Shown here in pieces: positions 1 to 8,570 of a DNA stretch of 64,000 bases (positions are counted from its first letter, which is position 1; every line of letters begins with the position of its first letter). The notes under the pieces were generated by a model. The model searched no databases, was not told the DNA's origin, and was given only the letters and a program-made list of their open reading frames with translations. The translations under genes were made by a program, and so were the position numbers. This DNA comes from Ichthyophis bannanicus (Eukaryota > Chordata > Amphibia > Gymnophiona > Ichthyophiidae), in contig CM066043.1 of the NCBI GenBank assembly GCA_033557465.1, forward strand, positions 115,612,778-115,676,777, written 5' to 3'.

Positions 1-1038
1 CCTCCCCGGGGCTACTGGATAGCTTGAAAGGTCTTGATTTAGTGCAGCACTAAAGATGGTAGGTGAATTCTTGAATCCTTGGGGTAATCTTGTCCAGGTG
101 AGTTGGCCCCCTCTTCCAGAGATGGGGTCTTGCCATTCGAATGCAAACAATATTTGGCTTACAGGGGCTAATCTTATGCAAAAGAATGCATCTTTTAAAT
201 CCAGTACAGTGAAATGGGTAGCTTCAGCGGGTATCAATCCTAGTAGAGTGTAAGGATTGGGTACAACTGGGTGTATAGTTTCAACTGCATCATTTACTCT
301 TCTCAAATCTTGCACTGGGCGATAATCATCTGTCTCAGGTTTCTTTACTGGCAAAAGTGGAGTGTTCCATGGGGATTGACATACTTTCAGTAGGCCATAC
401 TCAAGTAATCTCTGTAGGTGGCGATGAATGCCTTCAATTGCGGCTCTTGGGAGAGGGTACTGTTTGACGTGCACTGGTGTAGCACTAGGCTTGAGGGTTA
501 CAATCACTGGAGCTATATGTTTGGCTAGGCCTGGGGGACTGCCTTCTGCCCATACTTCAAGTGGTGCATGAATGTTCTTTAAAGTTTGTTCAAAATAGGT
601 ATCTTGAATCGAATCATCAATGTAGTATCTCCACTCTTCTTCTCGGGGTACTGTCAGCAGCATTACTCCTGCTGGTTTGGCTTGAGAATTCACTGTCATT
701 TGCATTTCTCCTTGTTCAGAGAAAGATATTTGTGCTTGAAGCTTGGCTAGCATATCTCGTCCCAGTAGTGGTACTGGACATTCGGGCATGTAAAGGAATT
801 GATGAGTTACTTGCTGTCCTCCTAGACTGCATATTCGGTTTTGAAGAAAAGACTTTGTGGCTTTGGCACCAGTTGCTCCTATAATGGTGACTGCTTTCTT
901 GGTGAATGGGGCTATCTTTTTATCTATTACTGAATGTTCTGCTCCAGTATCAACCATAAAGTTCATAAATTGGTCTCCTATTTGTATTTCGACCATAGGC
1001 TCCTGGAGACCTAAAGCAAACTTGGAGCCCGGTCTGTC
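1..1038 (-). CDS. pol: ERV pro-pol, 5' part (protease and start of reverse transcriptase)
   Basis: This is the gammaretrovirus-like pol frame, read on the minus strand and running off the window at base 1. It is in the same frame as gag and follows gag's UAG stop directly, the arrangement that permits stop-codon readthrough. I read all 346 codons and found no stop. The aspartic protease has its active site DTGAEHSVI near 930-951 and a downstream LLGRDML flap-side motif near 735-756. The RT begins in the lower half: a VKKPETDDYRPVQDLR motif near 301-350 and LDLKDAFF at about 181-204, the first catalytic aspartate of the palm. The YxDD motif, RNase H, integrase and env would lie beyond the window. 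The protein would cut Gag-Pol and copy the viral RNA. The open frame suggests a young or selected insertion. Confidence 0.9.
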
Positions 1039-2958
1039 CTAATCCACGTCATCCTCTTCATGGGCCTGTGTGGCCAATGCTTGGATGGCTCCTCCTCCCC
1101 TCTCTCGCTGGAATTGTTCTCGATTGGCTCCTCCTCGGCCTCGGGGACGGCCTCTTCTTTCTTCTCGCCACTGATGATCGTATTCGTCATCTTGCTGGGC
1201 GTCTTCGAGTTGCGGGCAAGTATCTCTCCAATGTCCTTCCTCTTTGCAGTAGGCGCATTGGTTCACGCCTAGTCTCTGGGTCCGGCCTCCGCCTTGACCC
1301 CGCCCTCTTCCTCTGCTCCTTCGATTAGGGACACCTCCCCTTTTCTTTTCAACTATGGCCGCAGCCAAAAAATCAGCTTTCTTCTTCATCTTTCTATCAC
1401 ATTCTCTCTGTCTTTCAGTATCACGATTCACATACACTTTATGAGCGACTTCCAATAACTGTGTTGCATTCATGCCCGCAAACCCTTCTAATTTCTGTAA
1501 TTTACGTCTAATGTCTGGTTGAGACTGGTTTACAAAAGCAGAATTCACCATGCATAAACTTCCTGGTGCCTCGGGATCATAGGGAGTATACATTCTATAA
1601 GCTTCAGTTAATCTTTCATAATAATCTGCTGGGCTCTCATCTATCCCTTGGATAATTCCTGCTACTTTGGAAAGGTTCATAGCTTTTTGGCCTCCTCTTC
1701 GCAGGCCTTGTAAAAAGCCTTGGCGAAAACGGGCTAGGGCGGTGGATCCTTCATCTGTATTTGGATCCCATTGGGGGTCTTCATTTGGGAATTCTCTCTG
1801 AGCTGCTTCTCTACGATCTATTATATTCTGCCCCTGCGCTGGAGCTGCAGGGTTTTCTGCCATCCATTCGATAGCTGCTTTTCTAATTCTCGCTCGTTCC
1901 TCTGTGGTAAATAGGGTGGTCAGGAGCTGACGGCAATCTGGCCAAGTGGGTTGGTGAGTTTCCATAATACTAGTTACTAATTCTGTCAGCTCCTGGGGCT
2001 TGCTAGTATAGGAGGCATAGTGCGACCTCCAATTTAATAAATCCGTTGTAGAGAACGGGATATACACATAAGTTAGGGGTCCCGCTACCACTTCATCATT
2101 ATCATTCTTTACGGGCACCCCCGGGACTTGCCTTAAGGGAAACAGTTTGGCTGTCCTAGGCGTCATTTGAGTCTGGGATCTAAGGGCTATTGTCGTGGTC
2201 TTGGCAGGAGTTGCTGTCTTTTTCTCAACTGGTTTTGCTTTGGGTTTTTCTTTCACTGGCTTGCTAGTGCTGGCGCTAGCTTCCTCAATTATTTGTACAC
2301 TTTCCTCTTCTTCCTCTTCTGGGGGATCCTCTCTTTCTTCTTCTTCTAATTCCGCTTCTGGCTCACTTTTTACATCCTCCTCTTCTCTTCCCGCTAACTC
2401 TCTCTCTTCCTCTTCTCCAGGAGGAGGGAGGTCAGGGATTGGGTCTCGCCTCGGCTCCGGCGGTCTCTGGGGTGCTGGGGCAGGACGCCGCCGGGCTATT
2501 CTTACTGGACCTGGGGTTCGGGGCTGCCTGAGGACTACTTCCGGGGAATCGGGATCTGCCAAGATGGGTTTCTTCTTGGCTTTCTTATCCTGCTCTTTCA
2601 TTCTAGGCTGTTCCTTTCTCTGTCTAGAATCTGTTTTAGCTAACATTATTCTGCACTGTTCCTCATAACAGCGCTGCGCCCAGGAGGGCGGATCTTCACA
2701 AATACTTAACCAGGAATCTATATAGGGGTACTGATCGGGGTGCGCTACCCGCACTCTACGGTGTATTGACTGGATAATCTCTACGGTGAACGTTCCCTCT
2801 CGGGGCCAGATGGGGTCTAGATCGGGCCACTCCCTAGTACACAAAATCTGCAAATGGGCTGCTGTCATTTTAATACCATAATCTCCTGAATATCCCTCTT
2901 TAAAATGTGCGATCATACATTCTAATGGAGTGTTCCTAGTAGACTCCGCCCCTCCCAT
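1039..2958 (-). CDS. gag: ERV gag polyprotein (639 codons, UAG stop)
   Basis: Gag forms the virion core. I chose the start at 2956-2958 because it gives Met-Gly-Gly, a myristoylation-type N-terminus; an open extension of 34 codons lies upstream. Residues 1 to about 110 resemble gammaretroviral matrix. A long proline- and glutamate-rich stretch follows to about residue 270. From about 274 comes a p30-like capsid, with an FPLRQ start, a YIPFSTTDLLNW segment and the helix region around PADYYERLTEAYRMY. A basic linker leads to one CCHC zinc knuckle (CX2CX4HX4C, CAYCKEEGHWRDTC) near residues 565-580, then an Arg/Gly-rich tail. The frame ends at UAG (1039-1041), and the next codon continues directly into protease. 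No frameshift or internal stop is present, which is unusual for an endogenous copy. Family assignment rests on motifs only. Confidence 0.92.
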   Translation of the reverse strand: MGGAESTRNTPLECMIAHFKEGYSGDYGIKMTAAHLQILCTREWPDLDPIWPREGTFTVEIIQSIHRRVRVAHPDQYPYIDSWLSICEDPPSWAQRCYEEQCRIMLAKTDSRQRKEQPRMKEQDKKAKKKPILADPDSPEVVLRQPRTPGPVRIARRRPAPAPQRPPEPRRDPIPDLPPPGEEEERELAGREEEDVKSEPEAELEEEEREDPPEEEEEESVQIIEEASASTSKPVKEKPKAKPVEKKTATPAKTTTIALRSQTQMTPRTAKLFPLRQVPGVPVKNDNDEVVAGPLTYVYIPFSTTDLLNWRSHYASYTSKPQELTELVTSIMETHQPTWPDCRQLLTTLFTTEERARIRKAAIEWMAENPAAPAQGQNIIDRREAAQREFPNEDPQWDPNTDEGSTALARFRQGFLQGLRRGGQKAMNLSKVAGIIQGIDESPADYYERLTEAYRMYTPYDPEAPGSLCMVNSAFVNQSQPDIRRKLQKLEGFAGMNATQLLEVAHKVYVNRDTERQRECDRKMKKKADFLAAAIVEKKRGGVPNRRSRGRGRGQGGGRTQRLGVNQCAYCKEEGHWRDTCPQLEDAQQDDEYDHQWREERRGRPRGRGGANREQFQRERGGGAIQALATQAHEEDDVD

Positions 2959-3693
2959 TTCGATGTGTGCGCGCAACAACAAACAAAAGGGAAAAGGTGG
3001 GCGGACCGTGGGTAAGGGGTCCTCACGGCCCTGGAAACATACAGGGAATACAAATAACAAGACAAGACGACAATCGCTTCCCCCTTTTCGCGACCTGAAC
3101 GCGGTCGCCCGGTCAGGAAATGCGCTAATCAGGGGTCAGCTTTCACTTGGTCCGTGCTGCCAGACCTCTCAGTCACACTTCGTTCACACACTCATGCTAG
3201 CAACGTATCCCAGAATGCATTCGTTTCTATCTATTCTGACTAGTCTTTTTCCAAGTACAATTACAAAAAGGATGAGGGTTTCACCTAGCGCATTCCCATG
3301 CCAGGCTACTCGGCTCTTCCTTGAGAGTTGATCAAGCTCTCTTACCAATTCCCAATATCTCGAGATTACAAATTCCAAATTCCAAGTTCCAATGGCAGTA
3401 CTGCTCTTTCTATTTCTGTCTAGACCCAAAATCAAAACTATACTCACCGGATCCGGTCCTCAAACTTCCCAAGCAGGCGCATGAGTTGGACCTCGGACTC
3501 CCCTCACTCGGGTTCGAGGCGTTGACTCCAGCCGGGCTCGTCGCCCGCCGAGGTCCGACCAGCTCCCTCCGATACAAGGGACCGGTGGCGCCAGGGAGCG
3601 GCCCTCGTCGGAAGGGCGCGATCCCGGCAGGACCAAGCCTATAGAGGCGGAAAGTCGTGGTATATTGCCCTATATACACTTTGATTCCACAAC
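2959..3693 (-). other. ERV 5' leader between primer-binding site and gag
   Basis: This is about 735 bases between the primer-binding site and the gag start, GC-rich in its LTR-proximal half. On the minus strand a strong splice-donor match (GGTGAGTAT) lies at about 3439-3448 and a weaker GGTAAGAG near 3342-3349. Either could serve as the donor for a spliced env mRNA. Packaging structure is expected here but I cannot identify it. Plus-strand open frames in this stretch have no recognisable product. Confidence 0.6.
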
Positions 3694-3711
3694 TTCCCGG
3701 CCAACGCACCA
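3694..3711 (-). promoter_or_regulatory. ERV primer-binding site, tRNA-Gly(UCC) type
   Basis: The plus strand reads ttcccggccaacgcacca, which equals the last 18 nt (with CCA) of vertebrate tRNA-Gly(UCC) as I remember it. Read on the element's own strand it is TGGTGCGTTGGCCGGGAA, a standard 18-nt PBS. It lies 7 nt from the putative LTR end and upstream of gag, where minus-strand DNA synthesis would start. Confidence 0.85.
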
Positions 3712-3718
3712 AGGAATA

Positions 3719-4016
3719 TGTAGCAGCAAAGCGCAGACAAACCAATGATACCAGGAGTCTGTTCAGAAGGTCCAAATCATTTATTTGTGCACAAGTCTCA
3801 AGCAAGGCAATTTCAAAATGGCTGAGCAAAGTTTTCAAGCATTACAACAACTTTTATAGACTTCTGTGAGTTCCCACCTTATAACAAAGAAACTTGTATG
3901 CTTGGGTTTTACCATGTTTTTTATTAGACGTATGTATACCGACCCCCCCCCCCCCAACCATATCAGGTTCCTTCCTCGAAGAAGGCTTAAATCACTACCC
4001 TTGCTGACAACCTACA
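3719..4016 (-). repeat. ERV 5' LTR (putative limits)
   Basis: On the minus strand the LTR would start TGTAGGTTG at 4016 and end GCTGCTACA at 3719, giving a 5-bp TGTAG/CTACA inverted repeat. A TATA box (TATAAAAG) sits at 3858-3851 and a polyadenylation signal (AATAAA) at 3785-3780. That spacing fits a short R region with U5 ending next to the PBS. About 300 bp is short for a gammaretroviral LTR, so the U3 edge is uncertain. The partner LTR is outside the window, so it cannot be compared. A poly-C run (plus strand, near 3945-3957) lies inside U3. Confidence 0.6.
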
Positions 4017-4089
4017 TTTCAAATTCATGCTTTCCAGTAGTCCATAGCACATACCAAGCAAGAGTACTACGTCCATCTGACTAACCCTC

Positions 4090-4917
4090 TTGTCTCTGAC
4101 CCTCAAGTCTGTTTGCTATGCTCAGCTCTCTCCTCAAGGTCCCTCCTTCACTGTCTGCCCAAACCTTGGCTGACTACTTAACATGACAAAGTCCAGAAGA
4201 TTAGCCTTACATTCTCTCGGGGTCACCTCCACCTCATCTTCCCCCTCTTCAATCCTATATCCTTTCTTCACCTTCTGTTACCCTTTCTTCCTTTTCTGAA
4301 ATCACTGAGGAGGAAACTGCAAATCTTCTCTCCTCCTCGAAACTGACTACTTGCTCTTCTGATCCTGTACCCCCCCCCCCCCTGAGTTCTGTCTCTTCTG
4401 CCATCATCCCTTCCATCTGTCATATCCTTAACCTATCACTTTTCACTGCAACTGTTCCTATGGCCTTCAAACATGCTGTGGCTACACCTCTCCTCAAAAA
4501 GCCTTCACTAGATCCTACCTGTCCTTCCAGTTATCAACATATCTCTCTCCTCTTTGCTTCAAAACTACTTGAATGAGCACTTCATTGCCACTATCTTGAC
4601 TTTCTCTCCTCTCAAGACCTTCGGGACCCACTGCAATCTGGCTTTCGTTCTCTACATTCCACAGAAATGGCTCTTACCAAAGTCTCCAGCAACTTGTTCC
4701 TCACCAAATCCAAAGGCCTATATACAATTCTCATCCTTCTTGACCTTTCTGCTGCCTTTGATACTGTTGATCACCACCTTCTCCTCAATACCCTGTCCTC
4801 ACATGGATTTAGGGGCTCTGTTCTGTCCTGGTTTTCTTCTTATCTCTCCCATTGCACTTTTAGTGTCTGTTCTGGTAGTTCCTCCTCTACCACCATCCAG
4901 AGCTGGCCTGACACACG
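4090..4917 (+). pseudogene. L2-type LINE reverse transcriptase fragment
   Basis: Conceptual translation shows RT blocks typical of L2/CR1-group LINEs in order. A PLLKKPSLDPTCPSSYQ-like block near 4486-4536 matches the usual region before palm motif [17 protein letters not shown] near 4735-4785 is motif A, and LSWFSSYLS lies near 4825-4855. Frames change several times and the copy stops before the YADD block. RT would perform target-primed reverse transcription of the LINE RNA; this copy is dead. A poly-C run at about 4371-4382 interrupts it. The same family recurs elsewhere in the window in both orientations. Confidence 0.75.
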
Positions 4918-4987
4918 TGCGAAAATGTGGGGCTCCACGCCAACTTCATGCCATATATGCTGTCTGATAGACTGAGTGCGTCCTGAC

Positions 4988-5305
4988 CACTGTTCCCTCT
5001 AAGCTGTGCGCGCGCACATACTTTACAACAGAGCGCACAAAAATTACGGTTCTGATTCTGATAGAAAACAACACAGACGTCTTAAAATTTAAAAGTTCTT
5101 ATGTATTTACGGTTTTCACAAGTTCTACAATGTTTTCTAGTGCAATCAATGTGGTGTACATACTGTATTCTGATGTGTAGTCAAATTTTAAAGTATATAA
5201 CTCTGAGTGTCGTTATGTGGCGCACAAAAATTTAACCTTCCTTCAAAAGCTGCACAGCTGATATTTTATGCGCATACAGCCTACAGAAAATTAGAGGGAA
5301 CATTG
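4988..5305. mobile_element. hAT-type non-autonomous element (MITE), 318 bp
   Basis: The ends are inverted copies: CACTGTTCCCTCTAA on the left and CAATGTTCCCTCTAA read from the right. It is flanked by perfect 8-bp direct repeats gtcctgac at 4980-4987 and 5306-5313. CA-starting termini and an 8-bp duplication are hallmarks of hAT transposons. There is no coding capacity, so it would have been moved by a transposase from elsewhere. The interior is AT-rich with a GC-alternating patch after the left end. Confidence 0.9.
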
Positions 5306-5380
5306 GTCCTGACTCCCAACTGTTTGCAGGACCAGCACGCACAGGGCCCTGGGCCTGTCTGACCCATCAGCCCTGATTGG

Positions 5381-5695
5381 CTTCAGAGGGAGCTGGGGAG
5401 ATCCGAAGCCCTGGCTCACCGCTGCACAGCCACCAAAGTGAAGAGCTGCATTTTCCTTCATTCCGGTGGCTGTATTCTCTTGCAGCCCACTGGTGCGCTG
5501 ATTGTCAGGAGGTTAAAGGGCATTTCCTATCTTGTGTGAAACAGGAAATGCCCTTTAACCTCCTGGCAATCAGCGCACCGGCAGGTTGCAAAAGAACACA
5601 ACTATCAGAGTGAAAGAAAACGCCGCTCTTCACTCCAATAGCTGTGCAGAGATAAACTGGGGCTTTGGACCTCCCCAGCTCCCTCTGAAACCCTG
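5381..5695. repeat. Long imperfect palindrome (foldback)
   Basis: The arms start at cttcagagggagctggggag (5381-5400) and at its complement near 5673-5693. They stay alignable to the centre, where gttaaagggcatttcct near 5511-5527 faces aggaaatgccctttaac near 5542-5558 across a 14-base loop. Total length is about 315 bp. There is no coding signal. It may be a foldback MITE or the 5' part of the composite repeat that continues as the minisatellite. Confidence 0.8.
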
Positions 5696-5699
5696 AAAC

Positions 5700-6330
5700 T
5701 GGTCAGGCAGGCACGGGGCTCTTCAGCGGGGGAGGTCTACGACTGGAAATGAGCAGATGGGGGGACTAGGATAAGATGAGATCTGCTGATGGGGGGGCTA
5801 TGACTTGAAATAGGTGGATTGTGGGGGCTTGGACTGGAAATGGACTGATGGAGGAGCTAGGATAGGACTGGAAATGAGCTAATTGGGGGAACCTGGACTG
5901 GAAATGGCTGATGAGGGGCTAGGATAGGACTGGAAATGGGCTGATGAGGGGCTAGGACTGAAATGGGCTGATGGACCCGGTGAAAAGCGGGATATAAATG
6001 TAGCTACATAAATAAATGGAGGGGCTAGGATGGGACTGGAAAAGGGGGGATTGGACTGGAAATGGGCTGTTGGGGGACTAGGATAAGACCGGAAATGGCT
6101 GATGGGGGGCTAGGACTGGAATTAGGTTGATTGGGTGGGGGCTTGGACTGGAAATGGGCTGATGGGGGGCTTGGACTGGAAATGGGCTGATGGGGGACTA
6201 GGATAGGACTGGGAATTACTGATGGGGGAGCTAGGATTGGAGATGGGAGAATGGGACTAGAAGGGAGCAGATGCTGGGTGGGGCTGGAACTAGAAGGGAA
6301 CTGATGTTGGTGAGGACTAGAAAGGGATGA
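5700..6330. repeat. Minisatellite of about 25-32 bp G-rich units
   Basis: Degenerate units with the pattern gactggaaatgggctgatgg followed by ggggctaggat repeat about twenty times. One stretch near 5972-6017 (acccggtgaaaagcgggata and an A/T tail) is foreign to the array and matches SINE tails at 22762 and 52083. The array continues as purine-rich DNA to about 6650. Confidence 0.85.
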
Positions 6331-6730
6331 GGCTGGGGGAGTGAGAAGGGAGAAGGGAAATTATATTATGTGTGGGAGGGAAAAAAATCTATGATAGGCT
6401 GGGCATTGGGAAAGTAAGTGGGGATTAAGGATGGAGGGATGAAAAAGGAATAAAGAAAGAAATGGAGGAAAGAGAAAAAGGGGAAGATCAGTATGTTAAA
6501 GCAGATGTAGAGAGAATGGGAAAAACTGGAAGAGAAAACAAAGGATAAATGGACAGTGGACAATGGCGAGTTAGCAGAAGACACAAAGAAACCAGAAGAA
6601 CAAAGAAACCAGAGCAATTGCAACTGAAAAATAAAATGCCCAACAAAAGGTAGGAAATACTTTTTTATTTTGAATTTATTAACTGGAATATGTCAGCTCT
6701 GCGAAATGTGTATTGCTAAAGTCTTTGTGT
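6331..6730 (+). repeat. Purine-rich distal part of composite repeat
   Basis: An A/G-rich stretch ends in agagcaattg, aaataaaatg and acaaaaggtag motifs near 6610-6655. The same order is seen at 63770-63885, so this is a dispersed repeat rather than unique DNA. I see no gene. Confidence 0.55.
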
Positions 6731-6984
6731 ATAGAGTAGTTACTCACCTGTAACAGGTATTCTCCAGGAGCAGCAGGAATCAGTCCTCACATATGGGTGA
6801 CATCGGTGCCGACGGAGCCCCCATGCGGAGCATTTCCCCAGCTTTCAAAGAAAGCCTTTGGGAATGCAGCGCGCCTGCGCGGTCCCCTTCCCGCCCAAGT
6901 GTGCCATCTTGCTCAGTCTGATGATATAGCTAAAAGACAGCAAAAAACAAAATGAAGTATATGACTGCAACTCCAGGGGAGGAG

Positions 6985-7090
6985 GGAGGGTCGTGAGGAC
7001 TGATTCCTGCTGCTCCTGGAGAACACCTGTTACAGGTGAGTAACTACTCTTTCTCCAGGACCAAGCAGGAAGTCAGTCCTCACATATGGG
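6985..7090. repeat. DIRS A internal complementary region
   Basis: The first half (about 6993-7048) is the complement of the element's left end at 6737-6795. The second half (about 7051-7088, ttctccaggaccaagcagga onward) is the complement of the right end at about 12523-12562. The joint falls at about 7049. In DIRS-1 models such a region templates the join between termini during circle formation. Confidence 0.85.
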
Positions 7091-7230
7091 ACTCCCCAGC
7101 TCTAGGCTACTGGAAACCCAAAGCGGAAAAAATGGCTCCCTCTTAAGAGCCTCAGCCTCCGTGATAAGAATATTCTCTGAGAACGCCCCCATACGGTAGC
7201 CCAACACAAGGGCCGGAGGGTAGGAGTTGC

Positions 7231-8570
7231 CTAAACCTCAAAGAGATTACGCAGTACCGCCTGTCCGAAAGCACTGTCCCTCCGGGGCTCCCTCTCGAGG
7301 CAGTAGTGGGCTGCAAAAGTCTGTCTTGAAGACCAAGTAGCGGCCCGGCAGATGTCTGCCAACGGAACAGAGCGGAGATGAGCTACTGACGCGGCTTTCA
7401 CCCTGACACGGTGGGCCGTGACTCGACCCTGCAAGGGGAGGTTGGCTGCCTTGTACGCCCAGGCGATGCAATCTGCTACCCAAGTGAACAACGTATGCTT
7501 GGAGACAGGTAACCCCAGTTTATTATTTATTTATTTATTTACATTCTCTTATATACCGCACTATTCTGCATCAGTGCGGTTTACACTGAACAAACTGAAA
7601 TTACATTGAACAGGGCATTATAACTTGGAGATAACTATTTTACAGGGAACATGGGCTATGGAGAGTTAAGTGGCTTGCCCAAGACCACAAGGAGCGCCTG
7701 TGGGACTAGAAACCCCAGTCCTTCCGGCCCAAGGTTGCTGTCCTCTAGCAGGATTTGAACCCACGACCTTCCGGCCTGAAGTACCTTGCCCCAACCACTA
7801 GTCCACTACTCCACTCCTTAGGGTCAAAGGAGACGAAGAGCTGAGTAGCCCTTCGATGCCCCCCGCGTACGTTCTATGTAAAAAGACAATGCCCTCTTAC
7901 AGTCCAGGGTATGCAAGACTGTTTCAGTCCAGCTGGTATGCGGCCTGGGAAAGAAGGTCGGAAGAACCACCTCCTGGTCGAGGTGGAAAGAGGAGACGAC
8001 TTTTGGAAGGAACTTCAGATGGGTCCGTAGGACCACCCTGTTCTTATAGAACTGTGTGTACGATCTGTCAGAAACCAGAGCTTGTAGTTCACTCACACGT
8101 CTGGCCGAGATAAGAGCTGCCAGGAAGAGCGCTTTCCAAGAAAGGAAGCGCAAATGGAAAGTAGCCATCGGCTCAAACAGTGGGTGAGTAAGTTGCTGCA
8201 AGACCACGTTCAAATCCCACTCAGTCGCCGGTGGACGAACCGGAGGCTTGCAAAGAAGCAGACCTCTGAGGAAGCGGGACACCAGGGGATGACCCAACAG
8301 AGACTGTCCCTCCACCGGTGAGTGGTGCGCTGATAGAGCACTGAGGTGGACCCGAACAGAGTTAGACGTAAGGCCTAGGTCTGACAGGTGAAGTAGATAC
8401 TGCAGTACTACGAGCACAAGGCAAGAGAAAGGATCTTCATTGCGCTGAGCACACCATACCGTAAACCTACGCCACTTGAGAGCATAGGACTTTCTGGTGG
8501 ACTGCTTCCTAGGGGCCAAGACCACCTCTTTAACCTCCTTAGGTAGAAGTAAGGGAGCTAGCACTGTCCT
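7231..8570 (-). pseudogene. DIRS A tyrosine recombinase (split by SINE)
   Basis: This would integrate circular element DNA. The N-terminal part (8570 to about 7820) contains RKSYALKWRRFTVW, similar to the DNA-binding domain, and ISARRVSELQAL, which carries the first catalytic Arg. After the SINE at 7513-7817 the C-terminal part resumes. It has HRVRVKAAS near the H-x-x-R box, then PLADICRAATWSS and FAAHYC, with the nucleophilic Tyr. The residues around HxxR differ from element B (HSTR there, HRVR here), and the reading frame shifts just before the SINE. The gene is therefore non-functional. Its upstream end overlaps the end of the RT/RNase H frame. Confidence 0.85.
7513..7817 (-). mobile_element. 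tRNA-Glu-derived SINE inserted in recombinase gene
   Basis: Read on the minus strand it begins with a tRNA-like head: A-box-like TAGTGGACTAGTGGTTGGG and B box GGTTCAAATCC. A MIR/CORE-like segment follows (cttgggcaagccacttaac), then a 3' tail with cactgatgcagaatagtgcg and TAAA repeats. The head resembles tRNA-Glu, which carries TGGTCTAGTGGTTAGG. It interrupts a continuous DIRS protein match, so it postdates DIRS A. I could not see a target duplication. Confidence 0.88.

Noticed and set aside
2195..2668. 157-codon plus-strand open frame rich in Ser
   Set aside because: It is antisense to the Glu/Pro-rich part of ERV gag; repetitive codons on one strand create the frame on the other.
3694..3720. 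tRNA gene suggested by the tRNA-Gly 3' end
   Set aside because: Only the last 18 bases are present and they sit next to an LTR, so this is a primer-binding site.
3410..3838. 142-codon minus-strand open frame in the ERV leader
   Set aside because: It runs across the PBS and U5 and shows no family signature.
5700..6330. CRISPR-like array
   Set aside because: Units are contiguous and degenerate without unique spacers; this is a minisatellite in vertebrate DNA.
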